From contig JASDRS010000014.1 in the NCBI GenBank assembly GCA_041441915.1, positions 1-64,000 on the forward strand: a DNA stretch of 64,000 nucleotides, written 5' to 3'. The notes under the pieces were generated by a model. It saw only the letters and a program-made list of their open reading frames with translations, was not told the DNA's origin and ran no database searches. Shown piece by piece: positions 7,803 through 16,259 of this stretch. This stretch comes from UBA10365 sp041441915. GTDB lineage: Bacteria; Pseudomonadota; Alphaproteobacteria; Rhodobacterales; Rhodobacteraceae. The position numbers were made by a program, and so were the translations under genes. Numbering within the stretch: the stretch's first letter is position 1; each line of letters begins with the position of its first letter.

Positions 7803-9092
7803 ATGCCATTCGAGAATCCGACACATCTATCACGCTCCATTGCCATTGTGGGTGGCGGCATTTCGGGAATGGCCGCTGCACATCTATTGGCGCGCTATCA
7901 TCGGGTGACTTTGTTTGAAGCGGGGCCGCGATTGGGCGGGCATGCGCGTACGGTGATAGCCGGTAAAAATGGCGATCAGCCTGTAGATACGGGTTTTATC
8001 GTTTATAATAATGTGAATTACCCCAATTTGGTTGCCCTATTTCAAGAGCTTAATGTGCCGGTGGTAAAAAGTGATATGAGCTTTGGTGCCTCGATCAACG
8101 GTGGTGCTTTGGAATTTAGCCTGTCCAGCTTAAAGGGAGTTTTCGCGCAAAAGCGCAATTTGTTTAATCCAAGTTATTTGCAGATGCTGCGTGACATTGT
8201 CTATTTCAACAAACATGGCGCGGCCGCAGCCTCTGATCCAACTTTGACCATTGGGGATTATTTAGAAAAGCTCAACACTGGCGCCTGGTTTTGTGATTAT
8301 TATATATTGCCGCTTTCTGGGGCGATTTGGTCAACGCCGGTGCAGGGGATTTTGGATTTTCCGGCGCAGGCAATGATTAATTTTTTTCAAAACCACAACC
8401 TGATGCAGGTTTCAGGGCAGCATCAATGGTATACTATTTCAGGTGGGTCGATCGAATATGTCAAGCGCCTAAGTAACGCCTTGCAAAAGGCTGGTGTTGA
8501 AATTCGTCTTTCCTGCCCAATAAAAGCAGTGCGCCGGACTGATGCTGGGGCCCAGATGCGCGCCTTGGGCGGCACATGGGAAGCTTTTGATGATGTGATT
8601 TTTGCCACCCATGCCGATGATAGTTTGGCGCTTTTGCAAGATAAAAGCAGTGCCGAGGCTGCCGCCCTATCAGCCGTGCGTTATCAAACTAATGATATTG
8701 TACTTCATGCCGACGCAAGGTTGATGCCTAAACGAAAAGCAGCCTGGTCTAGCTGGGTTTACTGTCAACCCGAAGGCCAAAGACCTGAACGCATTGATCT
8801 GACCTATTGGATGAACAATTTGCAAGCCATCCCGCAAGAGGATCCTTTGTTTGTCACTCTTAACCCTAATCAGCCGATTGATGATGCGCTTATTTATGAC
8901 ATCAGCAGTTTTCGCCACCCAGTCTATGATCTGGCCGCATTGGAAGCGCAAGGTAAGGTGCGCGCCATGAACGGGGCGCGCAATACCTGGTTTTGTGGGG
9001 CCTGGATGCGCCATGGCTTTCACGAAGACGGTTTCGCTAGCGCGCTCGAGGTGGCCCAGCACCTGCTTGCCCGCCATTCTGTGGCATTATGA
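7803..9092 (+). CDS. FAD-dependent amine-oxidase-family protein of the RpoE operon (UfaD-like?)
   Basis: A 429-residue flavoprotein. The N-terminal FAD-binding Rossmann motif GGGISGMAAAHLLARY starts near residue 17, followed by the second nucleotide segment GPRLGGHARTV. The family (COG2907-like) sits with DUF1365, a CFA-synthase-like methyltransferase and an MFS protein in RpoE-controlled clusters. In R. sphaeroides one member of such a cluster is reported as a fatty-acid desaturase in furan fatty acid synthesis, and I place this protein as its likely counterpart. Activity on a membrane fatty acid is inferred. The ATG is closely preceded by an RpoE-type promoter, and the stop overlaps the next start (ATGA). 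Confidence 0.85.
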   Translation: MPFENPTHLSRSIAIVGGGISGMAAAHLLARYHRVTLFEAGPRLGGHARTVIAGKNGDQPVDTGFIVYNNVNYPNLVALFQELNVPVVKSDMSFGASINGGALEFSLSSLKGVFAQKRNLFNPSYLQMLRDIVYFNKHGAAAASDPTLTIGDYLEKLNTGAWFCDYYILPLSGAIWSTPVQGILDFPAQAMINFFQNHNLMQVSGQHQWYTISGGSIEYVKRLSNALQKAGVEIRLSCPIKAVRRTDAGAQMRALGGTWEAFDDVIFATHADDSLALLQDKSSAEAAALSAVRYQTNDIVLHADARLMPKRKAAWSSWVYCQPEGQRPERIDLTYWMNNLQAIPQEDPLFVTLNPNQPIDDALIYDISSFRHPVYDLAALEAQGKVRAMNGARNTWFCGAWMRHGFHEDGFASALEVAQHLLARHSVAL

Positions 9093-9844
9093 CCGCTCAG
9101 ATTGACCATATCGCAGGCGTCACCTTTCATAGCCGCAAGGGTGGCCTGGACAACAGCTTTCGTTATGGGATCGACTATGTTTTGCTTGATCCGGACCACG
9201 CCAAAGGGCCTGCCTTTTTTTCGCTTAACCGTGCTAATTTCGCGGCGATTTACGACCAAGATCACGGCGGCCCCCCTAATATGGGGCGTGGCAGTGCGTG
9301 GGCGCACGATGTTTTAGCCGCCCACAATCACCCAGCTGCGGCTCAGATTTTGCTTTTGGCGCAGCCGCGAATTTTGGGCCATGTGTTTAACCCCGTCAGC
9401 TTTTGGCTTTGCTATGATGTGGAGCAGAATTTAACGGCAGTGATTGCCGAAGTGTCAAACACTTCTGGTGATAGGCATTCCTACCTATGCGCCAAGCCAG
9501 ATGCCGCACCCATCAGTCGCGAGGACGTGCTGAGCGCGCAAAAAACCTTTCACGTCTCGCCCTTTTTGCCGGTTGCGGGTGGCTATAAATTCCGTTTTGA
9601 TATTAGATCTAATCAAATAGGCATTTGGATTGATTACGCAGGCCCTGAAGGTGGGCTTTTGGCGACGCTGACGGGAAAAAGACGCTTGCTTACTAATTTT
9701 AGCCTTTTTTGCGCGGCCATGCGCCGCCCCTTTGGGTCGCGCCGTGTGTTGGTCTTGATTTATTGGCAAGCGATGAAGTTGCTTTTTAAAGGCGCGCGGT
9801 TTCGATCGAACCCCCAACCTCCCGCACATGACGTGTCGAAGTAG
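9089..9844 (+). CDS. DUF1365 family protein
   Basis: A 251-residue protein of unknown function with the DUF1365 signature, including FNPVSFWLCYD in the first half and FHVSPFLP near residue 150. Members are almost always next to an FAD amine oxidase and usually to a SAM methyltransferase of the cyclopropane-synthase type, which suggests lipid modification at the membrane. Here the upstream overlap is four bases and the downstream MFS gene starts within its stop codon (GTG at 9844), so the methyltransferase usually found at this point is absent. No signal peptide is visible. Confidence 0.85.
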   Translation: MTAQIDHIAGVTFHSRKGGLDNSFRYGIDYVLLDPDHAKGPAFFSLNRANFAAIYDQDHGGPPNMGRGSAWAHDVLAAHNHPAAAQILLLAQPRILGHVFNPVSFWLCYDVEQNLTAVIAEVSNTSGDRHSYLCAKPDAAPISREDVLSAQKTFHVSPFLPVAGGYKFRFDIRSNQIGIWIDYAGPEGGLLATLTGKRRLLTNFSLFCAAMRRPFGSRRVLVLIYWQAMKLLFKGARFRSNPQPPAHDVSK

Positions 9845-11097
9845 TGAGCATCACACGCCAAAAACTGCCAGCCTGGGCGCTTTTTTCGGCCATGATTTCG
9901 ATGGCGGGATTGCCTATCTATATGCATGCCCCCAAATATTATGTTGATACCTATCAGATCAGCCTCAGTGCGTTGGGGGCGACACTTTTTGTTGTGCGCT
10001 TGATCGATGTGGTGCAAGACCCACTTTTGGGTTGGGTCGCACAGCACTATCAAAACCGGCGCGGCTTGATCGTCAGTGTTTCGGGTAGCGCTATGGCACT
10101 TGGCATGGTGGGGCTGTTTGCTGTTACCCCGTCCTTCGCGCCACTTTTGTGGTTTGGGCTTTGTTTGATAATGCTTTTTTCTGCCTTTTCTATGGCGAGC
10201 ATTTGCTTTTATGCCCAAGGCATTGGTAAAGCGCAAACTCTTGGGCCGTTGGGCCATGTTCGCTTAGCAGGGTGGCGCGAGGGCGGCGCCTTGCTGGGCG
10301 TGTCTTTGGCTGCAGTGATTCCCCTAGCTTTGTCGGGTATGATAGAGGCACCCTTCGCGGGCCTTGCTCTTGGATTTGGCCCGTTGGTGCTTTTGGCACT
10401 TTGGTTCATGCGAGATGAATGGCATTCGGGTATGCCAGTACCACTTAAGCCAATTTCACTTTTGGCATTGTTGAGGCAAAAGACCACGAGACGCTATTTG
10501 ATCTTGGCGCTTTTAAATGGTGCGCCTGTGGCCGTGACTTCGACCCTCTTTTTGTTTTTTGTTGAAAGCCGTTTGCAAAGCCAAGCGGCGGCGGGACCGC
10601 TTTTGCTTTTGTTCTTTTTGGCCGCGGCTCTGTCCGCTCCTCTTTGGGCGCGCCTGGCGGGGAGTTATGGGTCCAAGCTGATGTTGCAAGTGGGCATGAT
10701 TTTGGCGATCCTTACCTTTGGTTGTGCTCTGCTGGTTAGTGCGGGGCAGGTGATGGGCTTTGCGCTAATTTGCTTAGTCTCGGGTATGGCGCTTGGAGCT
10801 GATATGACGCTCTTACCCGCCATCTTCGCCCGCCATCTTGAAGCCACATGGGGGCGCGATGCTTCAGCGCTGGGCTTTGGGCTTTGGGCGTTTGTTTCAA
10901 AGTTTTCGTTGGCTTTAGCAGCAGTAATTTTGCTGCCCGCACTTGACCACGTTGGCTATGGTGCAGGCCGAGAAAACTCGGCCCAATCGCTTTGGGCATT
11001 AAGCGCTCTTTACACGCTATTCCCTTGTTTTTTGAAATGTGCCGCGCTGGTGCTTTTGACAGTCACAAGGATCAGAGAACCAAATGGCAGACTTTAA
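9844..11097 (+). CDS. MFS transporter of the RpoE operon
   Basis: A 417-residue integral membrane protein with about twelve hydrophobic segments, resembling the GPH/melibiose-like branch of the major facilitator superfamily. The cytoplasmic segment after the second membrane span (LIDVVQDPLLGW) fits that group. The start is GTG, overlapping the DUF1365 stop by one base. Homologues occur in the RpoE regulon of R. sphaeroides, but I know of no established substrate. Since the operon is probably concerned with oxidative membrane stress, a lipid-related or toxic small-molecule cargo is possible; this is inference from context only. Confidence 0.85.
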   Translation: MSITRQKLPAWALFSAMISMAGLPIYMHAPKYYVDTYQISLSALGATLFVVRLIDVVQDPLLGWVAQHYQNRRGLIVSVSGSAMALGMVGLFAVTPSFAPLLWFGLCLIMLFSAFSMASICFYAQGIGKAQTLGPLGHVRLAGWREGGALLGVSLAAVIPLALSGMIEAPFAGLALGFGPLVLLALWFMRDEWHSGMPVPLKPISLLALLRQKTTRRYLILALLNGAPVAVTSTLFLFFVESRLQSQAAAGPLLLLFFLAAALSAPLWARLAGSYGSKLMLQVGMILAILTFGCALLVSAGQVMGFALICLVSGMALGADMTLLPAIFARHLEATWGRDASALGFGLWAFVSKFSLALAAVILLPALDHVGYGAGRENSAQSLWALSALYTLFPCFLKCAALVLLTVTRIREPNGRL

Positions 11098-11112
11098 CAG
11101 ATAGGGCTTTTT

Positions 11113-11862
11113 ATGGAGTGGCAGGGTAAAAAATATTGGTTGGTTGGTGCTTCCGATGGGCTTGGCTTGGCACTTGCACAAGTGCTTTCAACTAAAGGGG
11201 CCGAGGTAGTTCTTTCGGCGCGCTCGCTTTCTGCGCTGGAAAGGGCCGCTGATCTATTGCCGAACAAGGCCCATGTTCTTGCGCTTGATGTCGCTGATGG
11301 CGCAGCAGTCAGGAGGGCGGCCCAACACTTGGGGCCGATAGATGGCGTTGTTTATCTAGCGGGTGTCTATTGGCCTATGAGAGCACAAGAGTGGCAAGCC
11401 GATCAGGTAGAAGCTATGTGTGATATTAATTTCACGGGCTGTGCGCGGGTGATTGGCGCCGTGCTTCCGGGCATGATCGCTCGCAACCAAGGCCATATTG
11501 TGATCACGGGCAGCCTGTCTGGTTTTCGTGGCTTGCCTGGCGCCATTGGTTACGCCGCGTCAAAATCTGGCGTCATGGCATTGGCAGAATCGCTTTACTG
11601 CGATTTGCGCGACAGCCCCATTCGCGTACAGTTGGCCAATCCAGGTTTTATTAAAACGCGCCTGACCGACAAGAATGATTTTGCCATGCCCTTCATGATG
11701 ACTGCACCAGAAGCCGCTGCCCATATAGTTGACCTGATGGAAAGCCGCACTTTTAAAGTGAGCTTTCCAACCGTCTTTTCTTGGCTCTTTCGTTTGTCGC
11801 AATTTATGCCAGATTGGCTTTATTATCCGATTTTCGCCCCAAGCGCAAAAAAAGACGCTTAA
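11113..11862 (+). CDS. Short-chain dehydrogenase/reductase of the RpoE operon
   Basis: A 249-residue classical SDR. The cofactor motif is GASDGLG near residue 13, the catalytic Ser lies in ITGSLSG and the Tyr-Lys pair in YAASK near residue 152. The usual NNAG is replaced by YLAG. The C-terminal segment is hydrophobic (FSWLFRLSQFMPDWLYY), suggesting membrane association. It follows the MFS gene by 15 bases and ends the operon; similar SDRs occur in RpoE-ChrR linked clusters. The substrate is unknown. Confidence 0.87.
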   Translation: MEWQGKKYWLVGASDGLGLALAQVLSTKGAEVVLSARSLSALERAADLLPNKAHVLALDVADGAAVRRAAQHLGPIDGVVYLAGVYWPMRAQEWQADQVEAMCDINFTGCARVIGAVLPGMIARNQGHIVITGSLSGFRGLPGAIGYAASKSGVMALAESLYCDLRDSPIRVQLANPGFIKTRLTDKNDFAMPFMMTAPEAAAHIVDLMESRTFKVSFPTVFSWLFRLSQFMPDWLYYPIFAPSAKKDA

Positions 11863-11996
11863 TTTGCAAAAATTTCATCTATTTGGGTCCTGTCACTTGG
11901 TGCCTGTAACCATTCATTGCCTCTGCGCATAATCTAGGCAATAAGGGCGCTGGCTCACCTAAATAAGATAAACGCTTATAAGAGGAACCTGGCAGT

Positions 11997-13442
11997 ATGA
12001 GACGTCTGCGGAATGTAAAAATTGTGGCTACTTTAGGGCCTGCATCTAGTGATGCAAAAACCATTCGAGCTTTATTTGATTCAGGCGCGGATGTTTTTCG
12101 CCTTAATATGAGTCATGGTACTCATGATGATATGGCCGCACGCCACGCCATCATTCGCAAAATCGAACTTGATACTGGCCGCCCGATCTGTATTTTAGCC
12201 GACCTGCAGGGGCCTAAACTGCGCGTAGGTGTTTTTGCCAATAGTGAGGAAGAGCTTGTAGCAGGCGCACCTTTCCGCCTTGATCTGGACCAAACCCCTG
12301 GTGATGTGAACCGTGTTTATCTTGGTCACCCCGAAATTTTCGCCGCCCTGCGCCCTGACGCCATGCTGTTGGTGAATGACGGTAAAATTCGTCTAAAAGT
12401 TAAACACTGTGGGAAAGACCACGCAAATTGTATTGTGGCCATTGGTGGCATAATTTCAAACCGCAAAGGTGTGAATGTGCCTGATGTGATGCTGCCTCTT
12501 ACTGCGCTGTCACCCAAGGACCTCAAAGACCTAGAGTTTGCGTGTGAAATTGGCGTCGATTGGATTGCACTATCTTTCGTGCAGCGCGAAGAAGATGTGA
12601 CTGAAGCGCGCGAATTAATCAAAGGTCGTGCCTTGATTATGACTAAAATCGAAAAACCGATGGCTGTTGATAATTATGATGCGATCTTGGCTGTTTCTGA
12701 CGGTATCATGGTTGCGCGTGGTGATTTGGGAGTAGAGCTGCCGATTTATACCGTGCCGCCATTGCAAAAACGTATGATTCGCGCAGCGCGTGCGGTGGCA
12801 AAGCCGGTGATCGTGGCGACGCAAATGCTTGAATCCATGATCGATTCACCGATGCCCACACGGGCTGAAGTGTCTGACGTTGCTACTGCAATTTATGAGG
12901 GCGCTGACGGCGTAATGCTGTCGGCCGAATCTGCTGCAGGCGCCTATCCAATTGAAGCGGTGACCACTATGAACAATGTGGCCATCAGCGTCGAATCTGA
13001 TCCGACGTATCGGCAAGTGATCGAATCTTCGCGGTCGGTCAATCGCAAAACGGTGGCCGATGGGATCGTGGCTGCCGCGCGTGAAATTGCGGAAACTACC
13101 GATATTAAAGCAATTTGCTGTTTTACTCAGTCGGGCACGACCGCGGCTTTGGTTGCGCGCGAACGGCCCCGTGTGCCAATTTTGGCCTTGACGCCCTTGG
13201 TTAAAACAGCGCGGCGCATGGTGATGACGTGGGGCGCGCATTGTGTGGTTACTGAAGCGCATCACCAATTCATTGAAGCGGTGATTTCAGCGGCACGTGC
13301 GGCAAGGGGTTATGGGTTTACCACAGAGACTGATCAGATTGTGGTTACGGCCGGTGTGCCCTTTAACGTAGTGGGTTCGACTAATATTTTGCGTGTAGCC
13401 CACTGCGATGAAGCCTTGATAATTTCTGATTATGAAAAATAA
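11997..13442 (+). CDS. pyk: Pyruvate kinase
   Basis: Converts phosphoenolpyruvate and ADP to pyruvate and ATP, the last step of lower glycolysis. The 481-residue protein has the family's opening KIVATLGPAS, the metal/substrate motifs RLNMSHG and MTKIEKPMAV (active-site Lys near residue 218), ARGDLGVE and ATQMLESM. The C-terminal regulatory domain is complete. The ATG at 11997 follows an AGAGGA ribosome site. It stands alone, with 134 bases upstream and 198 downstream. Confidence 0.97.
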   Translation: MRRLRNVKIVATLGPASSDAKTIRALFDSGADVFRLNMSHGTHDDMAARHAIIRKIELDTGRPICILADLQGPKLRVGVFANSEEELVAGAPFRLDLDQTPGDVNRVYLGHPEIFAALRPDAMLLVNDGKIRLKVKHCGKDHANCIVAIGGIISNRKGVNVPDVMLPLTALSPKDLKDLEFACEIGVDWIALSFVQREEDVTEARELIKGRALIMTKIEKPMAVDNYDAILAVSDGIMVARGDLGVELPIYTVPPLQKRMIRAARAVAKPVIVATQMLESMIDSPMPTRAEVSDVATAIYEGADGVMLSAESAAGAYPIEAVTTMNNVAISVESDPTYRQVIESSRSVNRKTVADGIVAAAREIAETTDIKAICCFTQSGTTAALVARERPRVPILALTPLVKTARRMVMTWGAHCVVTEAHHQFIEAVISAARAARGYGFTTETDQIVVTAGVPFNVVGSTNILRVAHCDEALIISDYEK

Positions 13443-13534
13443 CTTAGAAATTTTCCTGATCATAAATTAGAGGGACTTTATCTTGTCCGAATGGCAGAAT
13501 ATTTATAATTCCTTCATATAGTGTTGGTTTTCGC

Positions 13535-13563
13535 TTGCCAGCGCTATCTGCCTTGCCTATACG
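13535..13563 (+). promoter_or_regulatory. Probable housekeeping promoter of rpmI-rplT
   Basis: TTGCCA (13535-13540) and TATACG (13558-13563) separated by 17 bases, about 78 bases before the rpmI ATG. This is the best sigma-70-like match in the gap after pyk and suits a strong ribosomal protein promoter. Confidence 0.55.
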
Positions 13564-13640
13564 GCAGGCTCAATTATCGCGGGACCGGCCAATGTGGCAT
13601 GCCGAGTCGTGCGTTTCACCGCCCGATCAAGGAGATGGAA

Positions 13641-13841
13641 ATGCCCAAGATGAAGACAAAGTCTGCTGCTAAAAAGCGATTTAGCTTTACAGCATCAGGC
13701 AGAGTAAAAGCAGCCCCCGCTGGCAAACGCCACGGCATGATCAAACGCTCGACGAAATTTATTCGCGATGTAACAGGAACAATGATTTTGTGCGCATCAG
13801 ATGAAAAAATCGTCAAGAAATACATGCCGTATAACCGGTAA
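13641..13841 (+). CDS. rpmI: 50S ribosomal protein bL35
   Basis: A 66-residue, strongly basic protein of the large ribosomal subunit. It begins MPKMKTKSAAKKRF, the hallmark of bL35, and has the normal family length. The open frame extends upstream to 13521, but only the ATG at 13641 has a ribosome site (AAGGAG, centred about 9 bases before) and gives the conserved start. rplT follows after 12 bases in the universal rpmI-rplT order. infC, often upstream in other bacteria, is not present here. Confidence 0.97.
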   Translation: MPKMKTKSAAKKRFSFTASGRVKAAPAGKRHGMIKRSTKFIRDVTGTMILCASDEKIVKKYMPYNR

Positions 13842-13853
13842 GGAGAGCAGCAC

Positions 13854-14222
13854 ATGTCCCGCGTAAAATCAGGTGTTGTAACACACGCCCGCCACCGCAA
13901 AGTAATTAAAGCTGCAAAGGGCTATTATGCCGCCCGCAGCACCAACTTCCGCACGGCAACCCAAGCGGTTGATAAGGCAAACCAATACGCTACTCGTGAC
14001 CGTAAAAACCGCAAGCGCAACTTCCGCGCTTTGTGGATTCAACGGATAAACGCTGCTGTGCGTTTGTTTGATCCAGCCTTTACCTATTCGCGCTTCATCA
14101 ATGGATTGGCTTTAGCTGGCATTGAAGTGGATCGTAAAGTTTTAGCAGATTTGGCTGTGCATGAGCCAGAATCGTTTAACACAATTGCCGCGCAAGCTAA
14201 AGCAGCTGTGCCTGCTGCTTAA
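13854..14222 (+). CDS. rplT: 50S ribosomal protein bL20
   Basis: A 122-residue large-subunit protein needed for early 50S assembly. It shows the family opening MSRVKSGV, the basic RKNRKRNFRALWIQRINAAVR in the middle, and the typical Ala-rich C-terminus. An AAGGAGAG ribosome site precedes the ATG. It is co-transcribed with rpmI and followed immediately by a strong intrinsic terminator. In many bacteria L20 represses its own operon by binding the mRNA; I see no obvious leader mimic here. Confidence 0.97.
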   Translation: MSRVKSGVVTHARHRKVIKAAKGYYAARSTNFRTATQAVDKANQYATRDRKNRKRNFRALWIQRINAAVRLFDPAFTYSRFINGLALAGIEVDRKVLADLAVHEPESFNTIAAQAKAAVPAA

Positions 14223-14244
14223 TCGTGCGCGTTTTTGATAATTT

Positions 14245-14275
14245 AAAAACCCCGCGCTTTGCGCGGGGTTTTTCT
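14245..14275 (+). terminator. Intrinsic terminator after rplT
   Basis: A perfect eight-pair GC-rich stem (CCCCGCGC, 14250-14257; GCGCGGGG, 14261-14268) with a TTT loop, flanked by an A-run and followed by a T-run. It separates rpmI-rplT from pheS. Confidence 0.92.
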
Positions 14276-14334
14276 TTGTCTCCCTTGCATTTTGGCCCGC
14301 CTCTGGGTAGCACGGTCTCAAACTGGAGACGAAA

Positions 14335-15417
14335 ATGACTGAAATGGACAGTATTCGAGGCAAATATATTACCCATATCGCTGCCGCCCAAGACGAAGCA
14401 TCTTTGGAAGATGTGCGTTTGGCAGCTTTGGGAAAGAAAGGCGAGATTTCTTTAATGATGCGCGCCCTGGGCGGCATGGACCCTCAAGAACGCCAAATTA
14501 CAGGCGCAAGTCTAAACGTTTTAAAAAATGAAATTGATACCGCTTTGCGTGCGCGCAAGGCTGGGCTTGTGGATGCAGCCTTGGATGTACGGCTCAAGGA
14601 AGAATGGCTTGACGTTACTTTGCCAGCGCGCCCCTTGTGGCGCGGCTCGATCCATCCCGTCAGTCAGGTGATGGAAGAACTAACCGCGATTTTTGCCGAT
14701 ATGGGATTTTCTGTATCCGAAGGCCCGCAGGTGGAATCTGATTGGTATAATTTTGATGCGCTCAACATCCCGCCAGAGCATCCGGCTCGCCAAGAACATG
14801 ACACATTTTTCATAAATCGTGCTAAGGGCGACGATCGCCCGCCCCATGTTCTGCGCACACACACCAGTCCTGTACAAATTCGTGCGATGGTGGATCGTGG
14901 CGCGCCCATTCGCGTGATTGCGCCGGGCCGCGTTTACCGTATGGATATGGACCAAACCCATACGCCGATGTTTCACCAGGTCGAAGGCCTGGCGATTGGC
15001 CGGGATATTTCAATGGCCAATTTGAAATGGGTTTTAGAGGAATTTTGCCGTGCCTTTTTTGAGATTGATCAGGTCGAATTGCGTTTTCGAGCAAGTCATT
15101 TTCCCTTCACCGAACCTTCGGCTGAAGTTGATATTCGCTATTCCAATGTCGGGGATCAGCTTAAAATTGGCCAAGGCGATAAATGGATGGAGATTTTAGG
15201 CAGCGGTATGGTGCATCCAAAAGTGCTTGCTGCAGCGGGCGTTGATCCTAACGAATTTCAGGGCTTTGCCTTTGGCATGGGGATCGACCGCTTGGCGATG
15301 CTGAAATACGGCATTCCAGACCTGCGTGCTTTCTTTGAAAGCGATCTGCGCTGGCTTAAACACTATGGCTTTTCTGCGCTGGATATACCTGATTTGGCAG
15401 GCGGTTTAAGCCTTTAG
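14335..15417 (+). CDS. pheS: Phenylalanine--tRNA ligase alpha subunit
   Basis: Catalytic subunit of the alpha2-beta2 class II enzyme that charges tRNA-Phe. The 360-residue product has the N-terminal coiled coil (residues 1-90) and the class II core: HPVSQVMEE, RTHTSPVQIRAM, the motif 2 region GRVYRMDMDQTHTPMFHQ, and the C-terminal FGMGIDRLAMLKYGI near residue 320. The ATG at 14335 is about 60 bases after the rplT terminator. The partner gene pheT does not follow; the next 412 bases hold no gene. The beta subunit must lie outside the window. Confidence 0.97.
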   Translation: MTEMDSIRGKYITHIAAAQDEASLEDVRLAALGKKGEISLMMRALGGMDPQERQITGASLNVLKNEIDTALRARKAGLVDAALDVRLKEEWLDVTLPARPLWRGSIHPVSQVMEELTAIFADMGFSVSEGPQVESDWYNFDALNIPPEHPARQEHDTFFINRAKGDDRPPHVLRTHTSPVQIRAMVDRGAPIRVIAPGRVYRMDMDQTHTPMFHQVEGLAIGRDISMANLKWVLEEFCRAFFEIDQVELRFRASHFPFTEPSAEVDIRYSNVGDQLKIGQGDKWMEILGSGMVHPKVLAAAGVDPNEFQGFAFGMGIDRLAMLKYGIPDLRAFFESDLRWLKHYGFSALDIPDLAGGLSL

Positions 15418-15829
15418 TCACGTTGCTATAACGCGATTGTATTCAGGTCACGCTAATTAAAATTCAGGATTTGGCATGAACTATGAACAAATTGATAAAA
15501 CTTAAAACAGGCTTTTTGCTTGCTAAGTTTGATCAAATACTAACCTGATCCCGCGAGAGAATTTTATCAAACAAAGCCGTTCCCTAGACTGGAAAGTTCT
15601 GGTCGTTCGAGCGCATTGGTCTGATCACCGGGCCTTTAGATCAAACTTGAACGATCCCAAAGGGCGGCTTTGTCGCTCCAACTGTAGACGGCGTTCGTTT
15701 TAGCTTTTCTTTTCTGCGGAATTAACTTATACGCGCGCATCATCTCTGGGCATAGACCCGTGGATGACAAAGGGCCCTGCTGGACGACATCCTGGCCTGT
15801 GCCGTCACATTCAACTTAAGGAGAATCCG
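15418..15829. other. Intergenic region between pheS and rpsO
   Basis: 412 bases without a supportable gene. Both strands are broken by stops, and I recognise no relic. The last 70 or so bases form the rpsO leader and may include an S15-responsive structure, which I cannot establish by eye. A TATACG near 15730 could be a -10 element without a good -35 partner. Confidence 0.5.
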
Positions 15830-16099
15830 ATGTCGATTACTATAGAAGAAAAAGCCCGCTTGATCAAAGAATATGCAACCAAAGAAGGTGACACAGGTTC
15901 GCCTGAAGTTCAGGTTGCTATTTTGTCGTCGCGGATCGCGACTTTGACCGAGCATTTTAAAAGTCACAAAAAAGACAACCACTCACGTCGCGGTCTTTTG
16001 ATGATGGTTGCACTGCGTCGTAAGTTGCTTGATTATGTTAAAAGCAAGAGCCAAGAGCGTTACGCGTCATTGATCGTGCGCTTGGGACTTCGTCGCTAA
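15830..16099 (+). CDS. rpsO: 30S ribosomal protein uS15
   Basis: An 89-residue small-subunit protein that binds the central domain of 16S rRNA. It starts MSITIEEKARLIKEYA and contains GDTGSPEVQVAILSSRI and HKKDNHSRRGLL, all family signatures at normal spacing and full length. The open frame continues upstream to 15764, but the ATG at 15830 is preceded by TAAGGAGA and gives the conserved start. The rpsO-pnp order is conserved in most proteobacteria. A hairpin follows the gene, so pnp is probably reached partly by read-through. Confidence 0.97.
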   Translation: MSITIEEKARLIKEYATKEGDTGSPEVQVAILSSRIATLTEHFKSHKKDNHSRRGLLMMVALRRKLLDYVKSKSQERYASLIVRLGLRR

Positions 16100-16106
16100 A
16101 TCTTAG

Positions 16107-16140
16107 CGCGCCCACGGGACCCCCGTAGGCGCGTTTTCTT
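16107..16140 (+). terminator. Hairpin between rpsO and pnp
   Basis: A GC-rich stem, CGCGCC plus ACGGG (16107-16118) pairing with CCCGT plus GGCGCG (16122-16133), followed by TTTTCTTT. It looks like an attenuating intrinsic terminator that limits expression of pnp relative to rpsO. Confidence 0.8.
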
Positions 16141-16259
16141 TCGGCCTCTTTGAGGCAGGGGGCCTCTTGGCTTTTGGAGGCTTTAATTTAAAAAGCTTGA
16201 GCAGCGGCTCGCAAATAACCGGTTGGGCGGAGGGTCCCCCAACCTAGATAGGAAACGAA

